Positions 1 through 8,457 are shown, counted from the first letter of the stretch. The stretch is DNA of 64,000 bases from JAGVSV01 sp050952845 (GCA_050952845.1 JBMNLP010000001.1:930001-994000), one strand, 5' to 3'. Program-made: numbers and translations. The notes: a model not told the origin generated them from the letters alone.

Positions 1-152
1 AGGATGTCGCCCGCTACGCACTGCGCCCGCGCGCCGGGCGCGTCAACCTGTATCGCCCCTATTCATTTGTTTTTATGGCCATGCACATCCCCCGGGAGGA
101 ATACGACGGCGCAGTCAGCATGATCACAGCCAAGGTAAAGCGCGCACGATAA
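1..152 (+). CDS. C-terminal end of an unidentified protein (partial)
   Basis: The reading frame is open from the left edge of the window to TAA at 150-152, giving about 49 residues that end in AKVKRAR. The piece is arginine-rich near its start and contains a YRPYSFVFM segment. It is too short to assign to a family. It is followed by about 130 bp without a convincing gene before the convergent AraC gene. That it is the end of a real gene is inferred from the uninterrupted frame and its coding-like composition. Confidence 0.5.
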   Translation, partial: DVARYALRPRAGRVNLYRPYSFVFMAMHIPREEYDGAVSMITAKVKRAR

Positions 153-280
153 AAAAGGAAACTGCCATGAGGGAGACGAAAAGCAGATTGGTCCCGATGC
201 TTGCGTTACTGGTGGCGTCGAAACACCAGAGGGTATTTGGCTTGGTGTAGTTTTTGGATTACGGATGCAGGCGACCGGCA

Positions 281-1138
281 TCAGCGGATGCCGCGGACGC
301 CGCCCGGGCGTTCTTTGCCGGAGCTATCAGCTATTTCATCCGATGGAAGAACGCCCATATATTTCTTATACATCCTCGTGAAATAGGACAGGTTTTGAAT
401 GTTCATTTCCCGGGCAGCTTGGGATACGGTAAAGTGCTCGACAACCATCAGTTGCCTGGCTTTCATGCACCGCTGCAGATTGATGTATTGGATGACGGAC
501 ATGTCCGTGTAAGCCTTGAAAAGACGGCAGAAGTGGTATTTGCTTAACCCGACCTGCGCGCAGATGGTGTCGATGGTCAGGTTCTCCGACAGGTTATTGT
601 GGATGTAATCCAAAGCCTTGAGCACAGCATGGTTTGTGCGCTTTGAACCGCTGCCGGTTTGCGGCTGTGCATCCGATGTATAGCCGCGGTACAAACGGGT
701 AAACAGCCCCGCAACGTGCGCCAGGATAGCTTGTTTGTACATGGGTTCTGCCCGGTCGAATTCAGCGACGATGGCTTTGAGATAAGCCCAGCAGGTATCA
801 TCCTGTATCCGCGGCAAAAGGGAAGCGTCGATTGGAAAGCGCCATGTGTTGAGCCAACCGGCGTCGACAATCAGGCAGTAATACAGGCAATCCCGGCTGT
901 CGGCGATAATGGAATGGATGACATTGCCGCCAATGATAGCGATGTCGCCTGCGGTGTATGCATAGCGCTGGGTATCCAGCAGAATAGAAGCTGCGCCTTC
1001 CTGGAAAAACAGCAGTTCGATGCCGGCATGCCAGTTTGTGTAAATGGTACGCCGTCTGCTGGACAGATAGTCTTCATGAAAAACAATAGGAAACGCATGG
1101 TCTGCGTAAATGGGTGCTTCAAATTGCGCTGTCTGCAT
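281..1138 (-). CDS. AraC-family transcriptional regulator
   Basis: A 285-residue protein with the usual two-part AraC layout. An N-terminal cupin-like sensor (about residues 1-125) carries the NWHAGIELLFFQEG stretch typical of sugar-sensing members, and a C-terminal pair of helix-turn-helix motifs (about 170-270) includes DTICAQVGLSKYHFCRLFK and SYFTRMYKKYMG. The ATG is preceded by GGAGGGG with 5 bp spacing. The gene is divergent from the sugar transporter genes starting at 1258, so it most likely controls them together with the alpha-L-fucosidase at their end. The effector is unknown; a fucosylated or related oligosaccharide is an inference from the neighbours. The last residues, rich in G and R, look poorly conserved. 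Confidence 0.9.
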   Translation of the reverse strand: MQTAQFEAPIYADHAFPIVFHEDYLSSRRRTIYTNWHAGIELLFFQEGAASILLDTQRYAYTAGDIAIIGGNVIHSIIADSRDCLYYCLIVDAGWLNTWRFPIDASLLPRIQDDTCWAYLKAIVAEFDRAEPMYKQAILAHVAGLFTRLYRGYTSDAQPQTGSGSKRTNHAVLKALDYIHNNLSENLTIDTICAQVGLSKYHFCRLFKAYTDMSVIQYINLQRCMKARQLMVVEHFTVSQAAREMNIQNLSYFTRMYKKYMGVLPSDEIADSSGKERPGGVRGIR

Positions 1139-1150
1139 AGCCCCTCCGCA

Positions 1151-1190
1151 ATAGCAAGATAGTGTTAAAAAATGGCAAAATACTTGCTAT
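1151..1190. promoter_or_regulatory. inverted repeat between araC-type regulator and transporter operon
   Basis: ATAGCAAG at 1151-1158 is repeated inverted as CTTGCTAT at 1183-1190 with a 24-bp spacer. The pair sits in the 119-bp space between the divergent regulator and transporter genes, just upstream of a TATACT element (1211-1216) that could be the -10 of the transporter promoter. It is a candidate regulator binding site. AraC proteins more often bind direct repeats, so this is tentative. Confidence 0.35.
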
Positions 1191-1257
1191 CTATTTTTGT
1201 TTGTTTATTATATACTATTAATGAATATTGCACAAGGTTCTTGTTTTGGAGAAGTGT

Positions 1258-2190
1258 ATGAGCGATCATTTGCCCGCAGTTCGCGGGAAAAAGAGAAGGT
1301 TTAAGGTCAGAGGCAACATCGACTTGCTGTTGTTTTGCCTGCCCGGGATTGTGATCACCTTCATATACCACTACATCCCGATCTATGGCGTGCAGATTGC
1401 CTTCCGCAAGTATTCAGCCAGGCGGGGCATATGGGGCAGCCGGTGGGTGGGGCTGGAAAACTTTGAACGTTTCTTTAGGTCAGCCAGCGCCTGGCTTGTT
1501 ATCCGCAACACCCTGGTGCTGAGCGTGTATTCCATTGCCGCCGGCTTCCCCGTTGCCATCGTGCTGGCGCTGCTGCTAAATACATTCAACCACAAACGAT
1601 ATCGCCGGGTGATACAGACCGTCACCTATGCGCCACATTTTATCAGCACTGTTGTTATGTGCGGTATGCTGCTCCTGTTTTTGTCTCCCAGGCTGGGCGT
1701 GATCAATACAATGATCAAAATGCTAGGCAGCGAGCCTATCAATTTTATGGGCAAGTCTGCGTACTGGCGGCATATCTACGTATGGTCCGGCGTGTGGCAG
1801 TCGATGGGCTGGAGTTCGATTATCTATTTTGCGGCTCTCTCCGGCGTCAGCCCCGAATACCATGAAGCAGCCATTGTGGATGGCGCCACCAAGTTGCAGC
1901 GCATCCGCTTTATCGACCTGCCTTTCCTGTTGCCGGTGGCATCCATGCTGCTGATCCTCAACTTCGGCAGCGTGCTCTCCATTGGCTTTGAAAAGGCTTA
2001 TGCATTACAAAACGACTTGAACTTAGAGGTATCGGAGATTATTTCCACCTACGTGTACAAAGTGGGTATTCTACAGCGGGATCAGTCCTTCTCTACAGCA
2101 ATCGGCCTGTTCAATTCCGCTGTGAACGCGGTGCTGCTGCTGTCGGTTAACTACATCACCGGCAGGCTGTCCGAGCACAGCTTGTTTTAG
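1258..2190 (+). CDS. sugar ABC transporter permease, LplB type
   Basis: Integral membrane permease of about 310 residues with roughly six hydrophobic segments and the cytoplasmic EAA loop (EYHEAAIVDGATKLQRIRF, near residue 205) that docks on the ATPase. The LplB-type N-terminus (LLLFCLPGIVITFIYHYIPI) and the short IAFRKYS stretch after the first helix fit permeases of complex or plant/host-glycan oligosaccharide transporters. I start at ATG 1258 because TTGGAG lies 8 bp upstream; an in-frame TTG at 1228 is less likely. The stop overlaps the ribosome binding site of the next permease. No ATPase gene is linked, so a shared MsmK-type ATPase encoded elsewhere is expected. Confidence 0.92.
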   Translation: MSDHLPAVRGKKRRFKVRGNIDLLLFCLPGIVITFIYHYIPIYGVQIAFRKYSARRGIWGSRWVGLENFERFFRSASAWLVIRNTLVLSVYSIAAGFPVAIVLALLLNTFNHKRYRRVIQTVTYAPHFISTVVMCGMLLLFLSPRLGVINTMIKMLGSEPINFMGKSAYWRHIYVWSGVWQSMGWSSIIYFAALSGVSPEYHEAAIVDGATKLQRIRFIDLPFLLPVASMLLILNFGSVLSIGFEKAYALQNDLNLEVSEIISTYVYKVGILQRDQSFSTAIGLFNSAVNAVLLLSVNYITGRLSEHSLF

Positions 2191-2201
2191 GAGGGGTGGC
2201 T

Positions 2202-3113
2202 ATGAAGCGCAGAAAAGCCATGGGCAGGACGCGCAGCGATGTGATCTTCGATGGTGTTGTGTTTGTCGTACTGACGCTTACCATGCTGGTGGTGGCATAC
2301 CCGCTTTACTTTGTTGTGATATCCTCCTTTTCCGACCCCATCGCTGTGGCAGCGGGGAAGGTTACCTTTTACCCCATCGGGATGACGATGGAGGGGTACA
2401 GCAAGGTGTTGAAGGAACAGACCGTCCTGCGTGGCTTCCTCAACTCGCTGTGGTATACGGTGCTGGGCGTCGGCATCAACCTGTTGGTTACGGTGCCCAC
2501 GTCTTATGCATTGTCCCGCCGCGATTTCTTTGGCCAGAAGGCCATCACCATTTACTACATGATTACGATGTTTGTAGGCGGCGGACTGATACCAACCTAT
2601 CTGGTGGTCAGCCAGACAGGATTGCTCGATTCTGTCTGGGCGCTGGTAGTCCCGGGTGCGCTGGGTGTATACAACATGATCGTCGGCCGTACATTCTTTA
2701 CGACCAATATCCCCAGTGAGCTGCTGGAGGCGGCGCGCATCGACGGATGTGGCAACACGCGCTTTTTTCTGTATATCGTGCTGCCGCTGTCCGGCGCCAT
2801 CATTGCCATCCTCACCCTGTATTATGGCATCGGCCACTGGAACAGCTATTTCAGCGCATTGATGTATATTACCACACGCGCTAAATGGCCTCTGCAGCTT
2901 GAGCTGCGCAGTATCCTGCTGCAAAACCAGTGGAACCAGACGGTGCAGCTGATGACAGCTGAACAGCTTGCAGAAAAGGAGCGCCAGGAAGCGCTGGTTG
3001 AAATGATGAAGTATTCGCTGATTGTCATATCCACCATTCCCATGATGGTGTTGTATCCGTTCATCCAGAAGTATTTTGTCAAGGGCGTCATGATCGGATC
3101 GATAAAAGGATAA
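2202..3113 (+). CDS. carbohydrate ABC transporter permease, YtcP/AraQ type
   Basis: Second permease subunit of about 303 residues with six predicted membrane spans. It carries the EAA-loop motif ELLEAARIDGCGNTRFF around residue 180 and the C-terminal ending YPFIQKYFVKGVMIGSIKG that is characteristic of this subfamily. The AGGAGG at 2189-2194 overlaps the stop of the preceding permease and points to ATG 2202 rather than the upstream GTG. It forms a heterodimer with the product of 1258-2190 to import an oligosaccharide delivered by the binding protein at 3155. Confidence 0.92.
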   Translation: MKRRKAMGRTRSDVIFDGVVFVVLTLTMLVVAYPLYFVVISSFSDPIAVAAGKVTFYPIGMTMEGYSKVLKEQTVLRGFLNSLWYTVLGVGINLLVTVPTSYALSRRDFFGQKAITIYYMITMFVGGGLIPTYLVVSQTGLLDSVWALVVPGALGVYNMIVGRTFFTTNIPSELLEAARIDGCGNTRFFLYIVLPLSGAIIAILTLYYGIGHWNSYFSALMYITTRAKWPLQLELRSILLQNQWNQTVQLMTAEQLAEKERQEALVEMMKYSLIVISTIPMMVLYPFIQKYFVKGVMIGSIKG

Positions 3114-3154
3114 AAGCGCGCTTTGCGCTTGATAGAACAAAAGGAGGTCTACCC

Positions 3155-4741
3155 ATGAAGAAACTGTTATCGTTGTTGCTTGCCGTGATACTGCTGGCAA
3201 CGGGACTCAGCTTTGCCTTGGCTGAGCAGGTCAAAGAAGGCATCATGTACACAACAGGTCTGCCCATTGTGGATAAGGACACATATTCCTTTTCCATCCT
3301 GGTGGATGATAGCGGCATGGTTGAGGATAAGTACATGCTGCCCATTCTCGAGGAGCAGACCAACGTCAAGGTTGAGTGGCTTCTGTTCCCTTACGAGACA
3401 GCTCGGGAAAAACTGGGCATTCTGCTGTCCAGCGGTGACTATCCCGATGTCATCGGCGGCTGGCTGTTGGGCAGGAACGACATACTCAATGACGGCATGA
3501 TCGACGGCTTGTATATCCCGCTGGAAGATCTGTTTGAGAAGTATGCCCCCAACATCATGGAGGTGCTGGAAATCCCCGGTGTGCGCCAGGCATTCACGTT
3601 GCCTGATGGTCACATCTACACCATTCCCTATGTTATTGGCGAGCCACTCGTTACCTTCTTGCCGTGGATCAACAAGGTATGGCTGGATAACCTAGGCCTC
3701 GAAGTGCCCACCACCACTGATGAGCTGAAGGAAGTGCTGATCGCTTTCCGCGACAATGATGCCAACGGCAACGGTGACCCCAACGACGAAATCCCCTTCT
3801 CTGGCGACCCGGTCAATCTGGCGCTGGGTACGTATGCTGGTTGGTTTGGCGTTAACGCCTCTTCGGCAGGCAACAATCCTTATTATGCACTGGTGGATGG
3901 CAAGCTGCAGTTCAATGCCAACCAACCTGAGTTCAAGGAATTTATTGAGTATTTTGCCGATCTGTACAAGGAAAAGCTCATTGATCCCGAACTCTTTACA
4001 CAGGATCCGGCTATGTGGAAGTCCAAGGGCAAGCAGAACTTGTATGGCGTATGCGTCGGCTATGGCCCTGGCGATTTCTATGATAACAATGAGGACGACA
4101 CCAACGACTTCACCTACCTGCCTGTGTTGACCAGCCCCAACGGCAAGACACCCGTGTTCCGCCGCAACGGCTACGGCGTGACCTTCTTCCGCACCCAGGT
4201 GGCGATCACCGACAAGGCGGAGCATCCGGAGGTCATCGTGCGCTGGTTTGATAACGTATTCGCCGAGGAGAACTCCGTACAGATCCAGTGGGGCCCCTTG
4301 GGAACCAAGCTGGAGAAGGTAGACGACGGCGTATACCGCGCGATGGATACTTCTCACTTTACTGAGGAAGAGGAAGAAAAGTGGGGCTGGGGCAATGCAT
4401 TCCCGCAGTCGCTGCCCAAATACATCAAAACAAGCTATGTCCTGCAGGATAAGGATGGCAATGCTCATGTAGATATCAAGCAGGAAGCCGATGCGATGTA
4501 TGAACCCTACCTTGATGAGCCGCTGCCGCTGACCTGGACAGTCAACGAAGCGGATGCCGAACGCTACAGCATTCTCTCTACCGATATAAACAATTACGTC
4601 AAAACAAAGATCGCCCAGTGGGTAACCGGCGAAGCCGACGTAAATGCCGAGTGGGACGAGTATCTCGATCAGCTGGAGAAGCTCGGCCTCAGCGAGATGA
4701 ACGAAATCAAACAGCGGGAGCTGGATTCTGTTACCGAATGA
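3155..4741 (+). CDS. extracellular solute-binding protein of the sugar transporter
   Basis: A 528-residue periplasmic-type binding protein. The N-terminus MKKLLSLLLAVILLATG...FALA is a signal peptide ending in an A-L-A cleavage site; no lipobox cysteine is visible, unlike most LipO-type binding proteins of this transporter class. A calcium-loop-like NDANGNGDPNDE segment around residue 205 is common in these large sugar binders. AAAGGAGGT lies 8 bp upstream of the ATG. It follows both permeases in the same operon and is separated from the fucosidase by a strong hairpin, an arrangement that often raises binding-protein output over that of its neighbours. How it stays at the cell surface without a lipid anchor is not evident. 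Confidence 0.9.
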   Translation: MKKLLSLLLAVILLATGLSFALAEQVKEGIMYTTGLPIVDKDTYSFSILVDDSGMVEDKYMLPILEEQTNVKVEWLLFPYETAREKLGILLSSGDYPDVIGGWLLGRNDILNDGMIDGLYIPLEDLFEKYAPNIMEVLEIPGVRQAFTLPDGHIYTIPYVIGEPLVTFLPWINKVWLDNLGLEVPTTTDELKEVLIAFRDNDANGNGDPNDEIPFSGDPVNLALGTYAGWFGVNASSAGNNPYYALVDGKLQFNANQPEFKEFIEYFADLYKEKLIDPELFTQDPAMWKSKGKQNLYGVCVGYGPGDFYDNNEDDTNDFTYLPVLTSPNGKTPVFRRNGYGVTFFRTQVAITDKAEHPEVIVRWFDNVFAEENSVQIQWGPLGTKLEKVDDGVYRAMDTSHFTEEEEEKWGWGNAFPQSLPKYIKTSYVLQDKDGNAHVDIKQEADAMYEPYLDEPLPLTWTVNEADAERYSILSTDINNYVKTKIAQWVTGEADVNAEWDEYLDQLEKLGLSEMNEIKQRELDSVTE

Positions 4742-4798
4742 TGCGCATGGCTGCCGCGGTACCATATGCTGGGACGGGCAGCTGAAATAACAAAACCG

Positions 4799-4830
4799 GG
4801 GACAGGGGCAGGACGGCTTGCCCCTGTCCC
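4799..4830 (+). terminator. intercistronic hairpin after the binding-protein gene
   Basis: A perfect 12-bp inverted repeat, GGGACAGGGGCA at 4799-4810 and TGCCCCTGTCCC at 4819-4830, with an 8-nt loop and then TTTCAG. The short T run suggests a partial terminator or an mRNA 3-prime stabiliser rather than a full stop, letting some transcription pass into the fucosidase gene 19 bp downstream. Confidence 0.7.
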
Positions 4831-4849
4831 TTTCAGAGTGGAGAGTGTT

Positions 4850-6244
4850 ATGAAAAAATACAAAAAGCCTGCTCCGCGCGGCGACATCATCAACCATAGC
4901 CCATCGGAGAGCTATGTGTGGCCTGCTGATCCCGAAGTGCTCAACAAGCTGGAATGGTTTCAGGACCAGAAACTGGGGTTCATGGTGCACTGGGGTCCTT
5001 ATTCTCAGCTGGGCATCGTCGAATCCTGGATGCTGTCCGACGGTGATGCGGATTGGGCGCGCAGAGGACTGGACTGGGCTGCGGATGGTGAGGTCAGGCA
5101 GCGCTATTTTGCGCTGAACAAAACGTTTAACCCCCTCAGGTTCCATCCGGACGACTGGGCGGATTTCGCTGAGCGATCCGGGTTCAAATACCTGGTGTTT
5201 ACCACCAAGCACCACGACGGCTTTTGCATGTACGATACCAAGTATAGCGATTACCGTGTTACCGGCGAAGACTGTCCCTTTCATACGCACCCGTTTGCCG
5301 ACATTGCCCGGCACCTGTTTGACGCGTTCAGGGCGCGTGGGCTGAAGATCATCCCGTATTTTTCAAAGCCCGATTGGCATTGCCCCTGGTATTGGGCGCC
5401 GGGGCAGGCGCTGCCGGTGGGGTACGATAGAAATCCAACCTACGACCCGCAGGAACAGCCCGACCTGTGGGATCAGTTTGTGCAGTTCACCCACGCGCAG
5501 ATGCTGGAAATCATCAGCGACCTGGGTCCGGTGGAGGGCTTGTGGCTCGATGGCGGCCAGGTGAACCCCAAAAACGGGCAGGACATCAACATGGCAGCGT
5601 TTGCCGCCAAAGCGCGCGCGCTGGCGCCCGGGTTGCTCATCGCCGACCGTACGGTGGGCGGCCCGTATGAAAACTACATCACGCCGGAACAAACAGTGCC
5701 GGATAAGGCGCTAAATGTGCCCTGGGAAAGTTGTGTGGTGATCGGCGGAGGGTTTTCGTTCGCTTTCGGCGCGGACTATAAGTCGCCGCGCGAGTTGGTG
5801 CATCTGCTGATGCGTGTCGTTAGCCGTGGCGGTAACCTGGCTCTGAACCTGGGCGCCCAGCCCGATGGCCGCCTGCCCCGGCAGGGGATGGCATCCGCGC
5901 TGAAGATGGGGGAATGGCTGAAGGCGAATGGGGAAGCGGTATACGCAACCAGGGCCTGCGCGCCGTATGCCCTGATGGCAACCGGGGATGGTCAGGCGCT
6001 TGAATGCGTCCTGACGCAGTCAAAGCAAGGGGAAGCGGTATACGCCGTCATATTGCTGCAGGAAGAGGATTCGCTGCCGCGCGAGCTGTCGCTGGGCATC
6101 AATAAGCCGGTGCGCGGGGTTTCGCTCGTCGAAACGGATGCGCCGCTGCCTTTTACAGCAATGCCGGGCGGCGTCAAGCTGACGCTGCCTGATTGCCTGC
6201 TCGGCGCCTGCCCGCCGGCACTGGCGCTTAAATTGAAGATTTAG
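4850..6244 (+). CDS. alpha-L-fucosidase, GH29 family, cytoplasmic
   Basis: A 464-residue glycoside hydrolase of family 29. The substrate-pocket motif YLVFTTKHHDGFCMYDTKY (about residues 115-135) and GLWLDGG, with the likely catalytic nucleophile near Asp234, are both present. There is no signal peptide, so it should act on fucosylated oligosaccharides imported by the transporter encoded just upstream. The start at 4850 follows GGAGAG closely; the open frame extends farther upstream across the hairpin at 4799-4830, which argues against an earlier start. It ends the operon, and no terminator with a T run is obvious after the stop. The exact linkage specificity cannot be read from the sequence. 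Confidence 0.92.
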   Translation: MKKYKKPAPRGDIINHSPSESYVWPADPEVLNKLEWFQDQKLGFMVHWGPYSQLGIVESWMLSDGDADWARRGLDWAADGEVRQRYFALNKTFNPLRFHPDDWADFAERSGFKYLVFTTKHHDGFCMYDTKYSDYRVTGEDCPFHTHPFADIARHLFDAFRARGLKIIPYFSKPDWHCPWYWAPGQALPVGYDRNPTYDPQEQPDLWDQFVQFTHAQMLEIISDLGPVEGLWLDGGQVNPKNGQDINMAAFAAKARALAPGLLIADRTVGGPYENYITPEQTVPDKALNVPWESCVVIGGGFSFAFGADYKSPRELVHLLMRVVSRGGNLALNLGAQPDGRLPRQGMASALKMGEWLKANGEAVYATRACAPYALMATGDGQALECVLTQSKQGEAVYAVILLQEEDSLPRELSLGINKPVRGVSLVETDAPLPFTAMPGGVKLTLPDCLLGACPPALALKLKI

Positions 6245-6470
6245 AGCAACGTGACAGATAATATGCGGTTGTATAGCAACGTGAGCAAAATCAACACTGC
6301 TGTAGATAGGCGGATGCTGAACCATACCCCGGTATGTTATGGTGTCAGAATAGAGATGGTACCTCAAAACACCATGCACACATCGCCCGATATGCTGCTG
6401 CCCTGGGTCGGGAACAGGTTGCACAGGATATAGCCCAATGCCGGCGCGCTTACCGACATCGTGGCTGTTC

Positions 6471-6499
6471 TTGACACTGCTTACCGGATATCTTATATT
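6471..6499 (+). promoter_or_regulatory. sigma-A-type promoter for the diaminopropionate ammonia-lyase gene
   Basis: TTGACA at 6471-6476 and TATATT at 6494-6499 with a 17-bp spacer. The rest of the 289-bp gap 6245-6533 contains no gene I can support. Confidence 0.75.
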
Positions 6500-6533
6500 T
6501 TGCTGGATAGCATAACGAAGGTGGGAGATGGCC

Positions 6534-7739
6534 ATGCGGAACGATTTTTTTATCACAGCCATGCCGTCGGCGCGTACGGGATATGCGGGGCATGCTTTTT
6601 TAAGCGCTGCTGCATGCGGACCGGCGTTGGAATACCACCGCAGTTTTCCCCAATACTGTGCCACGCCGCTATGCCGGCTGGATGGGCTGGCGGCCAGGCT
6701 GGGGGTGGGCAGGCTGTATGTCAAGGATGAGTCCGCCCGCTTTGGGCTGAACGCCTTTAAGGTGTTGGGCGCCAGCTACGCCATGGGGTGCCTGGCTGCG
6801 CAGCGGCTGGGCATCCCGCCTGATGCGATGCGCTTCGACACGCTGACTTCCCCTGCCGTCAGGGCGCGGCTGGGTGGCTTGACATTCGTCGCCGCAACCG
6901 ACGGCAACCACGGCCGGGGTGTTGCCTGGACAGCCGGGCAGATGGGCTGCGGGGCGGTGATCTATATGCCCAGGGGCACGGCCCAGGAACGGGTTGACAA
7001 CATCCTGGCTTTGGGTGCCCAGGTGCAGGTGCTCGATTTGAATTATGATGGGTGCGTCAGGCTTGCCCGCGACCATGCCCGGGAGCGTGGATGGATGATC
7101 ATCCAGGATACGGCATGGCCCGGCTATGAGGACATCCCCAGGCATATCATGCAGGGATATGCCACCATGGTGCTGGAGGCACTGGCGCAGCTGGGCGATG
7201 AACGGCCGACGCATGTTCTGCTGCAGGCCGGCGTCGGGTCCCTGGCGGCGGCTGTCAGCGGGCTGATCGCAGGCGGCAGCCGGGCGGAGGAGCCGCTCAT
7301 CGTCACTGTGGAGCCCAACAAGGCGGACTGCATCTTTCGAACGGCACAGGCTGATGACAACCGCCTGCATGCCGTGACAGGCAGCATGGACACCATCATG
7401 GCCGGGCTTGCCTGTGGCGAAGTCAACCCCATCGCCTGGGATGTGCTGACGGCTACGGCTTCCTGGGCGGCCTCGTGTCCGGAGTGGACGGCGGCGGAAG
7501 GCATGCGCATGCTGGCGTCGGGTACGGATGGCGATGATGTGATAGTCAGCGGCGAAAGCGGGGCGGCGCCTGTCGGCTTTCTGTCGGCGGTGATGCGGCT
7601 GCCGCGGCTCTTCGGCATTCGGAACAGGCTGGGGCTGGGCAAAGACTCCCGCGTGTTGTGCTTCAGCACAGAAGGAGCTACCGATCAAAAAAACTACGAT
7701 AATATCGTGCAGGGCGGGGCGTATCCGTCGGAGAAATGA
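6534..7739 (+). CDS. dpaL: diaminopropionate ammonia-lyase
   Basis: A PLP enzyme of about 401 residues that converts 2,3-diaminopropionate to pyruvate and two ammonia, allowing its use as a nitrogen and carbon source. The lysine that binds PLP is in RFGLNAFKVLG (near Lys76). ATDGNHGRGVAW and QDTAWPGYE correspond to the two catalytic-aspartate regions known in the Escherichia coli enzyme, and QAGVGSLAAAVSG is the phosphate-binding loop. Length matches the family. GGGAG at 6523-6527 favours ATG 6534 over the ATG at 6528. It has its own promoter and no co-transcribed partner such as a deacetylase or oxidoreductase, so it appears to be a stand-alone catabolic gene. Confidence 0.93.
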   Translation: MRNDFFITAMPSARTGYAGHAFLSAAACGPALEYHRSFPQYCATPLCRLDGLAARLGVGRLYVKDESARFGLNAFKVLGASYAMGCLAAQRLGIPPDAMRFDTLTSPAVRARLGGLTFVAATDGNHGRGVAWTAGQMGCGAVIYMPRGTAQERVDNILALGAQVQVLDLNYDGCVRLARDHARERGWMIIQDTAWPGYEDIPRHIMQGYATMVLEALAQLGDERPTHVLLQAGVGSLAAAVSGLIAGGSRAEEPLIVTVEPNKADCIFRTAQADDNRLHAVTGSMDTIMAGLACGEVNPIAWDVLTATASWAASCPEWTAAEGMRMLASGTDGDDVIVSGESGAAPVGFLSAVMRLPRLFGIRNRLGLGKDSRVLCFSTEGATDQKNYDNIVQGGAYPSEK

Positions 7740-7808
7740 CGTCTCCAGGCTTTGCGCGTATCTAACCCGCAGTGACTTGCAGTGAAACGGAAAATACGAA
7801 AAATGTGC

Positions 7809-7837
7809 TTGACAGAACAGGATATATCTTGTAGAAT
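7809..7837 (+). promoter_or_regulatory. promoter of the four-tRNA operon
   Basis: TTGACA at 7809-7814, a 17-bp spacer and TAGAAT at 7832-7837. Transcription would begin about 26 bp before the tRNA-Pro gene. Confidence 0.8.
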
Positions 7838-7869
7838 ACGATTCGTCGCTGGTTTGGAGTGTAGAACCT

Positions 7870-7946
7870 CGGGGTGTAGCGCAGCCTGGTAGCGCACGTG
7901 CTTTGGGAGCATGGGGCCGGGGGTTCAAATCCCTTCACCCCGACCA
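7870..7946 (+). tRNA. tRNA-Pro (UGG)
   Basis: A 77-nt cloverleaf with acceptor arms CGGGGTG/CACCCCG, discriminator A and an encoded CCA. The anticodon loop TTTGGGA gives UGG. First gene of a four-tRNA operon. Confidence 0.97.
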
Positions 7947-7969
7947 TTTCTGTGAAAAGGCGGCAACGT

Positions 7970-8044
7970 GGCCCCGTGGTCAAGCGGTCAAGACACCGCC
8001 CTTTCACGGCGGTAACAGGGGTTCGAGTCCCCTCGGGGTCACCA
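7970..8044 (+). tRNA. tRNA-Glu (UUC)
   Basis: A 75-nt tRNA with acceptor arms GGCCCCG/CGGGGTC, a T loop reading GGTTCGAGTCC and an encoded CCA. The anticodon stem-loop CCGCC-CTTTCAC-GGCGG gives UUC. It lies 23 bp after tRNA-Pro. Confidence 0.97.
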
Positions 8045-8075
8045 TTTCCGTTTTTTTACAGCGCTCAGCGGTCGT

Positions 8076-8152
8076 GGGCCTTTAGCTCAGTTGGTCAGAG
8101 CGGCTGGCTCATAACCAGTTGGTCCGGGGTTCAAGTCCCTGAAGGCCCACCA
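8076..8152 (+). tRNA. tRNA-Met (CAU), elongator type
   Basis: A 77-nt tRNA with acceptor arms GGGCCTT/AAGGCCC and an encoded CCA; the anticodon is CAT within CTGGCTCATAACCAG. The sequence resembles clostridial elongator tRNA-Met. A lysidine-modified tRNA-Ile2 would also have a CAT anticodon but usually a different acceptor stem. It does not have the initiator C1-A72 mismatch. Confidence 0.9.
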
Positions 8153-8158
8153 CATAGT

Positions 8159-8236
8159 GGCCCGGTAGTTCAGTCGGTTTAGAATGCCAGCCTGTCACGC
8201 TGGAGGTCGAGGGTTCGAGCCCCTTCCGGGTCGCCA
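8159..8236 (+). tRNA. tRNA-Asp (GUC)
   Basis: A 78-nt tRNA with acceptor arms GGCCCGG/CCGGGTC, discriminator G and an encoded CCA. The anticodon arm CCAGC-CTGTCAC-GCTGG gives GUC. Last tRNA of the operon. Confidence 0.97.
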
Positions 8237-8244
8237 ATTTTCTG

Positions 8245-8338
8245 CTGTTGAGTGTTTGCTGGTAAGGCTTGATTGGCAAAGCGGTTGGTTTTTAACCAGC
8301 GGAAAGCAAACAAGTTGAAAACCATCAATCATCAACAG
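8245..8338 (+). other. structured transcribed spacer between tRNA-Asp and terminator
   Basis: The 120 bp between tRNA-Asp and the terminator contain nested inverted repeats. CTGTTGA at 8245-8251 pairs with TCAACAG at 8332-8338. TGTTTGCT at 8253-8260 pairs with AGCAAACA at 8305-8312. GCTGGT at 8258-8263 pairs with ACCAGC at 8295-8300, competing with the previous pair. It would be transcribed with the tRNAs and could be a trailer or a small RNA. I do not recognise a family. Confidence 0.35.
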
Positions 8339-8356
8339 TATTGCAAGTAAGAGACA

Positions 8357-8404
8357 CTCCTGATTGTTGTAGCTCACAAACAACAATCAGGAGGTTTCTT
8401 TTTA
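8357..8404 (+). terminator. Rho-independent terminator of the tRNA operon
   Basis: A perfect 14-bp stem (8357-8370 with 8380-8393), a 9-nt loop, then GTTTCTTTTT. Confidence 0.92.
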
Positions 8405-8457
8405 GCAATGCTGCCGTGTTGAAACGGGCATGCATTCAGCATATTTTAAGGCAATAA

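Noticed and set aside
167..250. A 27-codon frame with an AAGGA-like site after the first partial gene
   Set aside because: It is too short, has no recognisable composition, and lies in a convergent intergenic region; nothing beyond the start context supports it.
3692..5314. 540-codon minus-strand frame
   Set aside because: It spans the binding-protein and fucosidase genes in the opposite direction, with composition typical of a GC-rich shadow frame.
6251..6433. Small + strand frame in the gap before dpaL, and a minus-strand protein-like stretch at about 6364-6470
   Set aside because: There is no ribosome binding site or start in a sensible place. The minus-strand stretch could be a decayed gene end, but it is too short to assign.
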